Source: Vibrio rotiferianus CAIM 577 = LMG 21460
GTDB taxonomy: Bacteria; Pseudomonadota; Gammaproteobacteria; Enterobacterales; Vibrionaceae
Assembly: GCF_002741985.1 (NCBI RefSeq)
Contig: NZ_APHW01000108.1
Coordinates: forward strand, 62,001 to 126,000
Direction: 5' to 3'
DNA: 64,000 bases
Part shown: positions 1 through 8,705 of the stretch, piece after piece
Numbering within the stretch: position 1 is the stretch's first letter
How the letters are laid out: each line of letters begins with the position of its first letter
Translations under genes and position numbers: made by a program
Notes under the pieces: model-generated
Told to the model about the DNA's origin: nothing
Databases searched by the model: none
The model's input: the letters and a program-made list of their open reading frames with translations, nothing else

Positions 1-318
1 AGCAAACAAGCCGTTAATGCGAAGTGGGCCAGCAATGCCTACAGGGAGGTTCACCGTGCCGATAAAGTGCTCAATGTTGTTGGCGTATTGGTTGTAATTC
101 GATTGAGTGAAAGGATCCAGAAGAAGATCTTTGTCCGTCATGGATTCTAGAACTTTCCAACGACGTGCAATGTGCTTTTCCGTCAGACCTGCACTAAGGC
201 AGAGTTTCTTTTCTGGCTTGTGGTATTTCGGTTCTAATGCCGATTGTACTTTTTCGCAGGTTTCATTCTCGGAGAGTGCAGAGCTATTCCTTGCGCTGTC
301 TAAATTTAATTTCGGCAT
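1..318 (-). CDS. Hydroxymethylglutaryl-CoA reductase, class I-like (N-terminal part; gene runs off the left edge)
   Basis: The first 106 codons of a minus-strand gene are visible, starting at the ATG complementary to 316-318. The protein begins MPKLNLDSAR and reaches the segment IEHFIGTVNLPVGIAGPL, which I recognise as the conserved start of the HMG-CoA reductase catalytic domain (class I type ENxIGxxxxPVGxAGPL). The enzyme reduces HMG-CoA to mevalonate in the cytoplasm. The catalytic residues lie outside the window, so activity cannot be judged. The upstream DNA carries a possible operator (361-394). Confidence 0.85.
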   Translation of the reverse strand, partial: MPKLNLDSARNSSALSENETCEKVQSALEPKYHKPEKKLCLSAGLTEKHIARRWKVLESMTDKDLLLDPFTQSNYNQYANNIEHFIGTVNLPVGIAGPLRINGLFA

Positions 319-731
319 ACAAACGTTTCTTTATTCATTTGGTTTGGAATTGTAGTGATACAAAACGTGATTACAATCCCGCGTATACGTTTTGCAACAA
401 AAGGTTGCTCAGCTTCAAACAGATGAATATTCGGATTAAGCCGAAGATCGCGTGCTAACGGCTGCATGAAAGACGAGATATGAGATTTTATTGAGACTTA
501 ACCTATTGAAAATAATTAATTAAAAATCGCAATGGCGCGTGAGGTAGATGAACAAGATGCGAAAAGAACGCCGAATTCTCATCATTGTTAAAATTACGCA
601 AAGTGGGTGAATTACTCTAATTTTGAACATCAAAATGATGAAATTGAAATATGCTAACGTGGCGTAAAATGGTAAATAACTTGAGTAGTGCTGCGGCATA
701 ATAGCCCCACGTTTTCAATTGAGGGTAACGT
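319..731. other. Intergenic region upstream of the HMG-CoA reductase gene
   Basis: About 410 bases of AT-rich DNA with no convincing gene. The one structured element is an interrupted inverted repeat, CAAAACGT (361-368) and ACGTTTTG (387-394), separated by 18 bases and lying about 43 bases upstream of the reductase start. That position would suit an operator. The arms are short, so this is suggestive only. Short reading frames crossing the left part are antisense shadows of the reductase gene. Confidence 0.4.
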
Positions 732-848
732 ATGATTGTTTACTTTCGAGTTCAGGACGTAGAAGTGCTGTGTGATGAAATAGACCTCGCAACACTGATG
801 CAAGCCAAGCTCAAACAATTACCAACTACCAAGCCTCAAATGGACTGA
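732..848 (+). CDS. Possible 38-residue small protein
   Basis: ATG at 732 opens 38 codons ending in TGA at 846-848 (MIVYFRVQDVEVLCDEIDLA...). A good Shine-Dalgarno, GAGGG, lies five bases upstream at 721-725. The peptide is acidic in the middle, has no membrane segment or signal peptide, and matches no family I know. It sits alone between the reductase promoter region and the convergent AraC gene. Support rests on the ribosome binding site and unbroken frame only. Confidence 0.4.
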   Translation: MIVYFRVQDVEVLCDEIDLATLMQAKLKQLPTTKPQMD

Positions 849-859
849 GCAGTATAACG

Positions 860-1873
860 TCACGAAGTGCTGGATGCGTTCAGCGCAATAGACTGTTTAT
901 ACACTTTAGGAGATAACCCGGACACTCTTTTAAATGCGCGTGAAAAGTGCGAAATACTGGTGTAGCCAAGTTGATTGGATATATAAGTGAGAGAGTGTCC
1001 TTCTTCCATCAATTCGCAAGACACAGAGAACATCAATGACTCTTTAATATGTCGAAAAGAAGTCCCTTCATTCTTTAACTTTCGTTGAAAGGTTCGAACA
1101 GAATAGCTCAGCAACTGAGCCGCTTCTTCTATCGACAAATTACGCTCTCGCACATAAGGGCGAAGGAGTTCAAACACGCTATCAGTAAAACTCGTATGCC
1201 ACTGGAGCTGACTAGGTTTGGCGCCTAATTGAGAGTCTGATATTTGGATTGGTAAGGCCAGAATATCTTCTGGTATGTAAACGCCAGCTTTTTCTTGACC
1301 CACAAAGATCTGGCATTGGTTAGGCACGATACTTTTTACGATGTCGCTGTTGTGCCCTTGTAGACGCACCTTGCTTGGATACCACGTGGTTTTGGTCAAA
1401 ATGCTGATGAGCTCAGTAATGTAAATGACTGCAAATGCTTCTGACCAGTCGGCGATTTGAGTGTCTTTCTGTTCTGAGAAACGACAGAACCAAGCGTGAC
1501 CATGGTGGATTTCGAAAGAAACGTTACTTCCGGGTGAGTCTAAACTGAATATCTCGTCGATGTGTTGCATCGAATCACCAATGGTCTGAAATGGCATAAA
1601 CTGATGCAAGACATTAGGTATGACACGACGACGAAAGATGAGTACTAATAAGTCAGTAAACTTGCGGACACCAAGTTGAGAAGAGGTTAAGTGGATTAAA
1701 CGTTTTATCGATTCAGATGGAATATAGTCGCTGTCAGACTGGAATAGATCCGCTGGTAGTCCGGCGTCACTGAGTAGTTTGTGCTTGTCCAAACCATAGT
1801 TGGCAAAGACTTCTACCATAATTCGTGCGTAGTTGCTTTGAACAACGGGGAAATGAAACGCGGGATTTGGCAT
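860..1873 (-). CDS. AraC-family transcriptional regulator (divergent from the HlyD/DUF2955 pair)
   Basis: A 337-residue regulator. The N-terminal two thirds resemble the arabinose-binding-like domain of OruR/ArgR-type AraC proteins. The C-terminus holds the double helix-turn-helix: LSIEEAAQLLSYSVRTFQRK, then YISNQLGYTSISHFSRAFKR. I chose the ATG at 1873 because GGAG lies ten bases upstream; a TTG at 1909 would add 12 residues. It is transcribed away from the HlyD-family gene at 2033 with about 160 bases between the starts, the usual arrangement of a local regulator, so it probably controls that export operon. The effector is unknown. Confidence 0.85.
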   Translation of the reverse strand: MPNPAFHFPVVQSNYARIMVEVFANYGLDKHKLLSDAGLPADLFQSDSDYIPSESIKRLIHLTSSQLGVRKFTDLLVLIFRRRVIPNVLHQFMPFQTIGDSMQHIDEIFSLDSPGSNVSFEIHHGHAWFCRFSEQKDTQIADWSEAFAVIYITELISILTKTTWYPSKVRLQGHNSDIVKSIVPNQCQIFVGQEKAGVYIPEDILALPIQISDSQLGAKPSQLQWHTSFTDSVFELLRPYVRERNLSIEEAAQLLSYSVRTFQRKLKNEGTSFRHIKESLMFSVSCELMEEGHSLTYISNQLGYTSISHFSRAFKRVSGLSPKVYKQSIALNASSTS

Positions 1874-2032
1874 TAAGCGGATACTCCATGTATAGCCAAT
1901 TAACCTCAAACTATCTTAGCGCACAACGCTTGCTTTTAGATATAGCTCGATAATTATTGTTCAATTAATGGCAGGTTGGACAGGACGGTATATTCTTAAA
2001 ATGTTCAATCTATTCAATGGCAAGGGGATAAC

Positions 2033-3154
2033 ATGTCTGAGAACGAAAAAGAAAAACAGCCAGCGGAAGTGGCGGAAAGTAAAGATACGAGTAAAAAAGA
2101 CAAGGTGAAGACGGTCACCAACTATCTGCTTTTGTTCATTGTCGTCATGCTCGGCTTCAGCATTGTGTCAGACCGTATTATTCCAGTGACCGACAATGCA
2201 CGAGTCAAAGGCTACATTGTACCTATAAAACCGCAGGTTTCTGGCAATGTCCTCAACATTAACGTTCGTCCTAACCAACTTGTTGAAGAAGGTGATGAGC
2301 TTGCCGTTCTCGATAAATCTGATTACGAGATCGTGGTGAAGCAAGCCGAAGAGAATCTAGAAATCGCTGGGCAAAATGTTGGAGCGCAAACCGCGTCCAT
2401 CGCTTCGGCTCAAGCAAGATTAACCTCTGCGATTGTTGAACGCCAAAACACAGAAGCGCAAGCGAACCGTGTCCTTGCCATGGCAGAGAAAGGCGTAGTG
2501 TCGAAATCAGACGCAGATAAAGCAAGAGCGTCCTTAGCAACCGCTAGAGCAAACGTCGTAAATGCCGAAGCGGATCTTGAAAAAGCGAAACAACAACTCG
2601 GTGCTGAAGGTGAAGAAAACAGCCAAGTTAAAGCGGCATTGCTGGCACTTGAGCAAGCTCAGCTGAACTTAGAACGTACTGTGATTCGTGCGCCAACTCA
2701 AGGTGGTGTTTCAAACTTCAGTTTGACCGAAGGCTTCTATGCTTCAGCAGGTCAGCCAATCATGACGTTTGTGTCGACAGAGGACATCTGGATAGAAGCA
2801 TACTTTCGTGAAAACAGTTTAGGCAACGTCAGCATTGGTGACGAAGTAGAAATTGCCCTCGATTTTGTTCCTGGCAAAGTCATCAAAGGCAAAGTGAGCA
2901 GCATCGACTGGGGTGTCGATTGGGGACAAAACCAACAAGCGGGTAAGCTCGCGCAAGCTAATCAACAAACAGGTTGGTTACGTCAAACGCAAATGTTACC
3001 AATCGCGATTGAGTTTGATCGTGAAGAAGTAACAGGAATGCTACGTGTTGGTGGGCAAGCAGACGTGATTGTTTACAGCGGTGACAACTTCGTGTTCAAC
3101 ACCCTTGGCAAACTTTGGATTCGTCTACTGAGCGTACTGTCTTATGTCCGATAA
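2033..3154 (+). CDS. HlyD/EmrA-family membrane fusion (periplasmic adaptor) protein
   Basis: 373 residues. A charged cytoplasmic N-terminus of about 33 residues precedes one membrane anchor (LLLFIVVMLGFSIVS). Next come the biotinyl-lipoyl segment VKGYIVPIKPQVSGNVLNI, a long alpha-helical hairpin rich in Ala and Gln (about residues 85-200), the second lipoyl half (ERTVIRAPTQGGVSN) and a beta-barrel region. This is the AaeA/EmrA class that couples an inner-membrane exporter to the periplasm. The start is preceded by AAGGGG. Its 3' end overlaps the next gene by 11 bases, so the two are translationally coupled. Substrate unknown. Confidence 0.9.
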   Translation: MSENEKEKQPAEVAESKDTSKKDKVKTVTNYLLLFIVVMLGFSIVSDRIIPVTDNARVKGYIVPIKPQVSGNVLNINVRPNQLVEEGDELAVLDKSDYEIVVKQAEENLEIAGQNVGAQTASIASAQARLTSAIVERQNTEAQANRVLAMAEKGVVSKSDADKARASLATARANVVNAEADLEKAKQQLGAEGEENSQVKAALLALEQAQLNLERTVIRAPTQGGVSNFSLTEGFYASAGQPIMTFVSTEDIWIEAYFRENSLGNVSIGDEVEIALDFVPGKVIKGKVSSIDWGVDWGQNQQAGKLAQANQQTGWLRQTQMLPIAIEFDREEVTGMLRVGGQADVIVYSGDNFVFNTLGKLWIRLLSVLSYVR

Positions 3155-4157
3155 CCTGAGCATCGATAACGCAACTCAACGCCGGATTCTGCGCTTCACC
3201 ATTGGTGTAGGTCTGGCGGTGTTTCTCGCTGCTTGGATTAATTGGCAACTGGCGTTTGTCGCGCCGGTATTTACCGCGAAGTTCTTGGTTGATAAGCCAA
3301 ACCTTCACAGAGAAACGATTTACGAGTTGCTGCTGGCATTGATTGCCACCATGGGATTGGGGCTGCTTCTTTCAGGAGGCATTACTCAGTACCCAATTGT
3401 TCTACTGATTGCTGTCGGTTTGATGATGGCATGGGGTTACTACTTGTTTACTGACCCCAAATGGAATCTGTTCGCGACCATTTTGTTGATTGCGGTGTTG
3501 ATGTTGCCGTTTATGGCAATAAATAACCCAGCAATTTCTATTGTGCTCGCGAGTGGCTTGGCAATTTCCGGTGCGGTATCGGTGGCGATTTTTGCTCTGG
3601 TTCATATTTATCTACCAGAGCCAGACAGTGAGTTCGCGGGGTATGCGGCTCCACCAATTGGTAAAGAACAACGTTGGCATGCGTCATTTCGAGCCATGCT
3701 GATTTCGTTTCCTGTGGTGTGCTTCTTCTTTGTCTTTCAGATTTCAGAAGCATTGCTCACCATGATGTTTGTCGCGTTGCTGTCTTTGATGATTACGTCA
3801 GAGAAGTCAGTCAAATTAAGCGCGTTTTTAATCATCAGTAACGGTATCGGCGGGATACTTGCCATCTCGGCGTTCTCGATACTCGCCATCGTGCCAAACA
3901 TTTTCTTTTACACCGCCTTTATCGCGTTGTTGGCGGTATTGATCGGGAAGAAGATTTACACCGCACCAGAGAAGGCACCGATATTCGCCACGGCGTTCAG
4001 CACCTTGCTTGTCTTAATCGGCAGCACGCTAATGAGCTCCGGCGATATCGACAGCAACACATTTATTCGAATCTTCCAACTGGTGTTGGTCGGGACATAC
4101 ATGATCCTCGCATCACTCTTTTTGGAAACCAGACAATGGAAGTTTTTGCAAACATAA
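3144..4157 (+). CDS. DUF2955-family inner-membrane protein (FUSC/AaeB-like exporter partner)
   Basis: 337 residues, almost wholly hydrophobic, with about ten predicted membrane segments in two blocks separated by a polar stretch near residues 155-185 (PEPDSEFAGYAAPPIGKEQR). I recognise the DUF2955 family, which in vibrios follows an HlyD-type adaptor. By analogy with AaeAB it probably forms the inner-membrane channel of an exporter for small organic acids or toxic metabolites. It overlaps the adaptor gene by 11 bases and precedes the next gene by 29. The family is poorly characterised and the substrate is inference only. Confidence 0.75.
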   Translation: MSDNLSIDNATQRRILRFTIGVGLAVFLAAWINWQLAFVAPVFTAKFLVDKPNLHRETIYELLLALIATMGLGLLLSGGITQYPIVLLIAVGLMMAWGYYLFTDPKWNLFATILLIAVLMLPFMAINNPAISIVLASGLAISGAVSVAIFALVHIYLPEPDSEFAGYAAPPIGKEQRWHASFRAMLISFPVVCFFFVFQISEALLTMMFVALLSLMITSEKSVKLSAFLIISNGIGGILAISAFSILAIVPNIFFYTAFIALLAVLIGKKIYTAPEKAPIFATAFSTLLVLIGSTLMSSGDIDSNTFIRIFQLVLVGTYMILASLFLETRQWKFLQT

Positions 4158-4186
4158 CACTTAACAGACAGTGAAAAGGTAACGCT

Positions 4187-5308
4187 ATGAAAGCTTCAAA
4201 TGATTTCTCTAAACAGGCGATAGACGCCGCTATCAAGATCGGAGCCGTAGCGTTACTGATCTGGTGGTGTTTCTCTATCCTCAGTCCATTCATTATGTTG
4301 GTTGTGTGGGGTGGCATTATTGCCATTGCTCTCTACCCAGTCATGATATCCCTTCATAATCGCTTAGGCATTTCAAAAGGCAAGGCGAGTGCGCTCCTCA
4401 GTACCATCGGTGTGCTGTTACTTTTAGTTCCCCTCATTGCACTTTCATCCGGTCTTTATACCAGTGGAACCGAGGTGGTCACTGGGTTACAAGATGGCAC
4501 TTTAGTCGTACCTAAGCCCCAAGAAAGCATAAAAGAGATCCCTGTAGTGGGCGACAAGCTGTTCGTTGCGATTAACTACGCATCGACCAACATGGAAGGC
4601 TTCTTAGTTAAGTATGGCGAACAAGTGAAAGGCTTTATTTCTCAAGCTGCCTCAATTGTTGGCTCGGTAAGTGGTGGTTTTGTTCAATTCATTATTTCGA
4701 CCATGATTGCTGGTGCGTTCATGAGCAATGCAGAAGTATGCCAGAAAGGTTTTACCAAACTAGCAGACCGCCTCACCAACAAGAAAGGCGAAGCGTTGAT
4801 TGATCTTTCAAAATCGACCGTTCGCAGTGTCGTTCAAGGTGTAATTGGCGTTGCGCTGATTCAATCTGTCATGGCGGGTGTTGGTATGGTCGCGGTTGGC
4901 GTTCCTGCTGCTGCACTTTGGATGGTTGCCGTTATTCTGATTGCGATTGTTCAGTTGCCGCCGATTCTGGCGTTGATTCCTGCGATTATTTACGTGTTTA
5001 GCGTCGAATCAACACTGGTTGCTGGCATCTTCCTAGTTTGGTGTATTTTGGTGAGTGCGAGTGATGCGGTACTGAAACCAGTACTTCTAAGCCGTGGCTC
5101 TGACACACCGATGCTTGTGACACTGTTAGGTGCACTGGGTGGTATGGCAATGTCTGGCATCGTTGGTCTGTTTGTTGGTGCCGTAGTACTGAGCCTGACT
5201 TACCAGTTGATGGTGAACTGGTTAGATGAAGATGACGCTGAAGCAAACAAAGCTCTGAACATTGACCAAAAAGCGAAGGAGGAAGACAAAGTAGAGGTGG
5301 TATCATGA
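4187..5308 (+). CDS. AI-2E family transporter (PerM/YdiK-like)
   Basis: 373 residues with about eight membrane helices: two at the N-terminus (VALLIWWCFSILSPFIMLVV), an extracytoplasmic loop near residues 95-150, then a helical bundle ending in LLGALGGMAMSGIVGLFVGA, the signature C-terminal segment of the AI-2E/PerM family. The C-terminal tail is acidic and cytoplasmic. Members export autoinducer-2 or exchange ions; the substrate cannot be read from sequence. An AAAAGG ribosome binding site lies seven bases before the ATG. The stop codon overlaps the start of the K+ channel gene (ATGA). Confidence 0.85.
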   Translation: MKASNDFSKQAIDAAIKIGAVALLIWWCFSILSPFIMLVVWGGIIAIALYPVMISLHNRLGISKGKASALLSTIGVLLLLVPLIALSSGLYTSGTEVVTGLQDGTLVVPKPQESIKEIPVVGDKLFVAINYASTNMEGFLVKYGEQVKGFISQAASIVGSVSGGFVQFIISTMIAGAFMSNAEVCQKGFTKLADRLTNKKGEALIDLSKSTVRSVVQGVIGVALIQSVMAGVGMVAVGVPAAALWMVAVILIAIVQLPPILALIPAIIYVFSVESTLVAGIFLVWCILVSASDAVLKPVLLSRGSDTPMLVTLLGALGGMAMSGIVGLFVGAVVLSLTYQLMVNWLDEDDAEANKALNIDQKAKEEDKVEVVS

Positions 5309-5961
5309 AACCGATGACAAGGGAAGATAACTTCTACTTTTTGTTTTTCGCGCTCATTGCGCTGTTCTTCGGCTGTGCTGTGATGCATCAGTTTTATCCA
5401 GATGGGCAGGAATTTGTTCTTGCTCTTTTGGTGGTGACATTAGGTGCTTCGATTGCAGGTATCAACAAGAAGAACAAATCCAACCGAACATGGTATGGCG
5501 TGTTACTGATTGTGGCCGTCATCTCCTATGGGATGTCGTTTCTAGAGCATTTAGATCTGTCCATTTTGACGCTAGGTGCGTTACTGGTTTTCTTGTTTTC
5601 GCACATATACTCGGCGCTAAAGCAGGTGGTGTTAACTAAGTCGGTGACGACAAACCACATCATCGGTTCGATTTGTATCTATCTGCTACTAGGGCTTGCA
5701 TGGGCGGTGATTTACTTGTTGGTGTTGGAGTTCTTCCCGAGCTCTTTCACTGGATTAGAAGCAAAGCCTTGGCTGTCGAACTTGTTTAATGCGTTGTATT
5801 TTAGCTTTATCACGTTGACGACGGTGGGGTATGGAGACATTTCACCAACAGTTCCAGTGGCTCAGTTCTTCGTTTTCTTTGAGGCGATAGTCGGGAGCTT
5901 CTATCTGGCCATTATGGTGGCAAGTTTGGTGAGTATTCGTTTGGCTCAAGCGCAGAGCTAG
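5305..5961 (+). CDS. Potassium channel family protein (Ion_trans_2 pore)
   Basis: 218 residues. Four to five N-terminal membrane segments are followed by a two-helix pore module (about residues 120-212) with the selectivity filter TLTTVGYGDISPT near residue 175. No RCK/TrkA-N regulatory domain follows; the protein ends soon after the last helix (SLVSIRLAQAQS). It is the last gene of the four-gene run starting at 2033 and is translationally coupled to the AI-2E gene. A strong terminator follows. Confidence 0.88.
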   Translation: MKPMTREDNFYFLFFALIALFFGCAVMHQFYPDGQEFVLALLVVTLGASIAGINKKNKSNRTWYGVLLIVAVISYGMSFLEHLDLSILTLGALLVFLFSHIYSALKQVVLTKSVTTNHIIGSICIYLLLGLAWAVIYLLVLEFFPSSFTGLEAKPWLSNLFNALYFSFITLTTVGYGDISPTVPVAQFFVFFEAIVGSFYLAIMVASLVSIRLAQAQS

Positions 5962-5981
5962 ATATAAGACGGAGTGATTTG

Positions 5982-6015
5982 AATGGCGGAGCTGAAGAGT
6001 CTCCGCCATTTTTGT
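5982..6015. terminator. Rho-independent terminator between the channel gene and manA (convergent)
   Basis: Ten-base perfect stem AATGGCGGAG (5982-5991) / CTCCGCCATT (6001-6010) with a nine-base loop and a T-rich tail on the plus strand. It ends the export/channel operon and may also serve manA, whose stop codon is at 6033. Confidence 0.85.
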
Positions 6016-6032
6016 TTTAAGAGGTAATGAAC

Positions 6033-7241
6033 TTAGCCATTAAACGCACGAGCGACGCGACCTTCGCAACTGATTGTGTAGTTCCCTACATAAGCAGGAA
6101 TGAAAGCCGATTGCCCTTTACCAAGTACTAATGTTTCACCGCTTTCTGCGAGTAGTGTTACGTCCGCATCGATCGGCATCAAGATTTCCGCACTGCTCAT
6201 CTCGACTTGTTGATCTTTTGGCTCTTGGATTACAGAGAACTTGAAGTCTTGCACAGGAACAGGAAAGTGATGCTCACAGCCTTTGATTTCTGCTTTGGTT
6301 AGTAGCGTGTTCATTGGCTTTGGAATGAAGTCGGTGCACTTAACCAGTTCTTCCACATCCATGTGTTTTGGTGTCAAACCAGCGCGAAGTACGTTATCTG
6401 AGTTCGCCATAATTTCAAGACCGGTGCCTTTAATGTACGCGTGGGGCGTTCTTGCGCTTAGGAACATGGCTTCACCCGACTTGAGCGTAATAACGTTTAG
6501 TAGCATTGGAGCAAACAAACCAACGTCATTTGGGTACTGATCAGCAAGGTCTAAAATCAATTCGCATACTGAACGTTCTTTGTTCATTGCTGCGTAACTT
6601 AATAAGTGATCCACTGCGTTAACCTTACGTGCTTCTTCCATAGAAAGAATCTCCACGAAGAAGTGACACAAGCCGTCTTGGTTAGGGTTACGCTCAAACT
6701 GTTCTAGGTAGCCGTTAATCTCGGGAATGTCACACTGGCGGAACTCAGCGATGATTTCATCAAACGGACGAAAGCCGTTCATCGCTTGGTATTCTGTTAG
6801 GGCGTAAACCAGCTCAGGCTTGTGGTTGGCATCTTTGTAATTACGATTAAATGCATTCAGCGGTACACCTAGCTGTTGTTCTTTTGCATAACCAAGCTCT
6901 GCATCTTGCTTGTTTGGATGCACTTGAATCGACAACGCTTTATCTGCGGCAAGAATCTTGAAGAGGAAAGGTAGGTCACCAAAGGCTTTAGTCGCGCTTT
7001 GCGATAGAAATGCAGATGGATCTTGCTTGATCAATTCTGACAATGAAACTGACGAACTTCCTTCTTCAATCATAGAACAACCATTTGGATGCGTGCCCAT
7101 CCAAACCTCGGCTTGAGGTTGTTGAGCTTCGTTAGCAAAACCAAACAAATCTTGGATAGCTGTGCGGCTTCCCCAGTCGTAGTTTTGGATTTTATTGTCC
7201 ATTTTGAAGAAGCATTTTGATGAAATAGTATTCGAATTCAT
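6033..7241 (-). CDS. manA: Mannose-6-phosphate isomerase, class I
   Basis: 402 residues; interconverts fructose 6-phosphate and mannose 6-phosphate in the cytoplasm. The N-terminal signature KIQNYDWGS and the metal-site segments IQVHPNKQDAE and YKDANHKPELVYAL are clear, as is SARTPHAYIKGTGLEIM. Length fits the type I family (E. coli ManA 391). The ATG at 7241 gives a 13-residue extension before MDNKIQNYDWGS; the ATG at 7202 is an alternative. It lies downstream of uhpC on the same strand, about 118 bases away, so imported mannose 6-phosphate could be fed directly into glycolysis. Confidence 0.95.
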   Translation of the reverse strand: MNSNTISSKCFFKMDNKIQNYDWGSRTAIQDLFGFANEAQQPQAEVWMGTHPNGCSMIEEGSSSVSLSELIKQDPSAFLSQSATKAFGDLPFLFKILAADKALSIQVHPNKQDAELGYAKEQQLGVPLNAFNRNYKDANHKPELVYALTEYQAMNGFRPFDEIIAEFRQCDIPEINGYLEQFERNPNQDGLCHFFVEILSMEEARKVNAVDHLLSYAAMNKERSVCELILDLADQYPNDVGLFAPMLLNVITLKSGEAMFLSARTPHAYIKGTGLEIMANSDNVLRAGLTPKHMDVEELVKCTDFIPKPMNTLLTKAEIKGCEHHFPVPVQDFKFSVIQEPKDQQVEMSSAEILMPIDADVTLLAESGETLVLGKGQSAFIPAYVGNYTISCEGRVARAFNG

Positions 7242-7303
7242 GAATTTTACCCGTAGAAAACCCTCCGAACTGAATCGGAAGCAAAAAATAGTGGAGATTA
7301 GAT

Positions 7304-7350
7304 GGGTGAGCGGTTAACTCACCCTAAGAGGTGTAGAAGTCGCTTCTACA
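7304..7350. other. Two adjacent hairpins between uhpC and manA
   Basis: GGGTGAG (7304-7310) pairs with CTCACCC (7318-7324), and TGTAGAAG (7332-7339) pairs with CTTCTACA (7343-7350). Neither has a strong U-tract on the minus strand. They could end or stabilise the uhpABC transcript, or be part of the manA leader. Confidence 0.5.
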
Positions 7351-7359
7351 ATGATGTGT

Positions 7360-8700
7360 CTACAACCTAAGCTTGGGAGCGAGCGGCTTTCTGGAAGGTT
7401 GAGCCTGTAAGAACGGTAATAACAACAAGCCAATAACGGCTGCGCATACCGAGATAGTGATAAAGAATCCGGTCCAGCTGTATTCTTCAAGAATCAATGC
7501 CAATGGGTAGCCAGAAAGTGCGGCACCCATGTAAGCAAACAAACCAACAAAGCCTGTGGCAGCACCAGCGGAATCTTTGTGTGAGCATTCCGCTGCCGCC
7601 ATGCCAATCAACATTTGTGGACCAAATACGAAGAAGCCAATCGAGAATAGGCCCGCAGCTTGGAACGCGAAGTTGGTTAATGGCATCAACCACAGTGCAG
7701 CGACAGATAAGAATATACCTGCGGCAAACAAGAGGTTCATTGGGCCTCGGTTACCACCGAACAGTTTATCCGAGCCCCAACCAGCCACCAGAGAACCAAC
7801 AAAGCCACCAATCTCAAACATCGACAGCGCAGCGTTAGCGTTGATTAGGCTGTAGTGGTGTTGTTCTGTCAGGTACAAGTTCCCCCAGTCATTGATGGCA
7901 GTGCGCACGATGTAAACCAGAACATAACTGAACGCGAGTAACCAAATGTACTTGTTGTTGAACACGTATTGTTTGAGGATCTCTTTGTAGCTAAGACCTT
8001 GCCCGTGATTTTCTTGCGCCAGTTCTAACTTGTCATCACGCCATTGACCAACCGTTGGCAGTCCTTGAGTGGTCGGTTTATCGCGCAAGCGCCAACAAAC
8101 AACCACACCAAGAATCACGCCGATAACGCCCGGTACGATAAAGCCTTCTCGCCAGCTGTAATGGAATGTAAGAAATCCCACGAGTAGGGGAATCAAAGCG
8201 CCGCCTACGTTATGAGCGGTGTTCCAAATTGCCCACAAGAAGCCACGTTCTGAGCGTGAATACCAAGTGGTAAGTAACTTAGAGCACGAAGGCCAACCCC
8301 AACCTTGGAACCAAGCGTTCATTACCCACAGTGCTGCGAGTGCAACCAAAGAGCTAGAGAAGCCAAATGCGATATTGATCAAGCCCGTCGCAATTAAACC
8401 GACCCCCATGAAAAAGCGAGGGTTAGAACGGTCAGAAATGGTGCCCGAGATAAACTTCGATAAACCATAGGTGATGTAGAAAAGCGTACCAATCATACCG
8501 ATATCGGCTTTATCTAAACCTAAATCAGCAATCATCGCGGGTGCAGCGTAGTTGAAGGTTTTACGAGTGAAGTAAAAGCCTGCATAACCAAGATACATGC
8601 CTAGCATGATGTGCAGACGCCAATAACGATAACGTTCATCCACTTGGTCTTTGCTAAGGGGAGCTTGGTTATAGCTCGGAGACTGAAATAATCCAAACAT
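7360..8700 (-). CDS. uhpC: UhpC, membrane sensor for external glucose 6-phosphate (MFS, OPA family)
   Basis: 446 residues, twelve membrane helices, organophosphate:phosphate antiporter family. Diagnostic stretches are GYAGFYFTRKTFNYAAPAMI near residue 40, FQGWGWPSCSKLLTTWYSRSERG near 130-155 and the second-half segment YVLVYIVRTAINDWGNLYLTE. UhpC works as a receptor that binds external glucose 6-phosphate and activates the kinase UhpB rather than as the main transporter. It starts five bases after the uhpB stop codon and has closer sequence and context fit to UhpC than to UhpT or GlpT. Confidence 0.9.
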   Translation of the reverse strand: MFGLFQSPSYNQAPLSKDQVDERYRYWRLHIMLGMYLGYAGFYFTRKTFNYAAPAMIADLGLDKADIGMIGTLFYITYGLSKFISGTISDRSNPRFFMGVGLIATGLINIAFGFSSSLVALAALWVMNAWFQGWGWPSCSKLLTTWYSRSERGFLWAIWNTAHNVGGALIPLLVGFLTFHYSWREGFIVPGVIGVILGVVVCWRLRDKPTTQGLPTVGQWRDDKLELAQENHGQGLSYKEILKQYVFNNKYIWLLAFSYVLVYIVRTAINDWGNLYLTEQHHYSLINANAALSMFEIGGFVGSLVAGWGSDKLFGGNRGPMNLLFAAGIFLSVAALWLMPLTNFAFQAAGLFSIGFFVFGPQMLIGMAAAECSHKDSAGAATGFVGLFAYMGAALSGYPLALILEEYSWTGFFITISVCAAVIGLLLLPFLQAQPSRKPLAPKLRL

Positions 8701-8705
8701 GCTCG

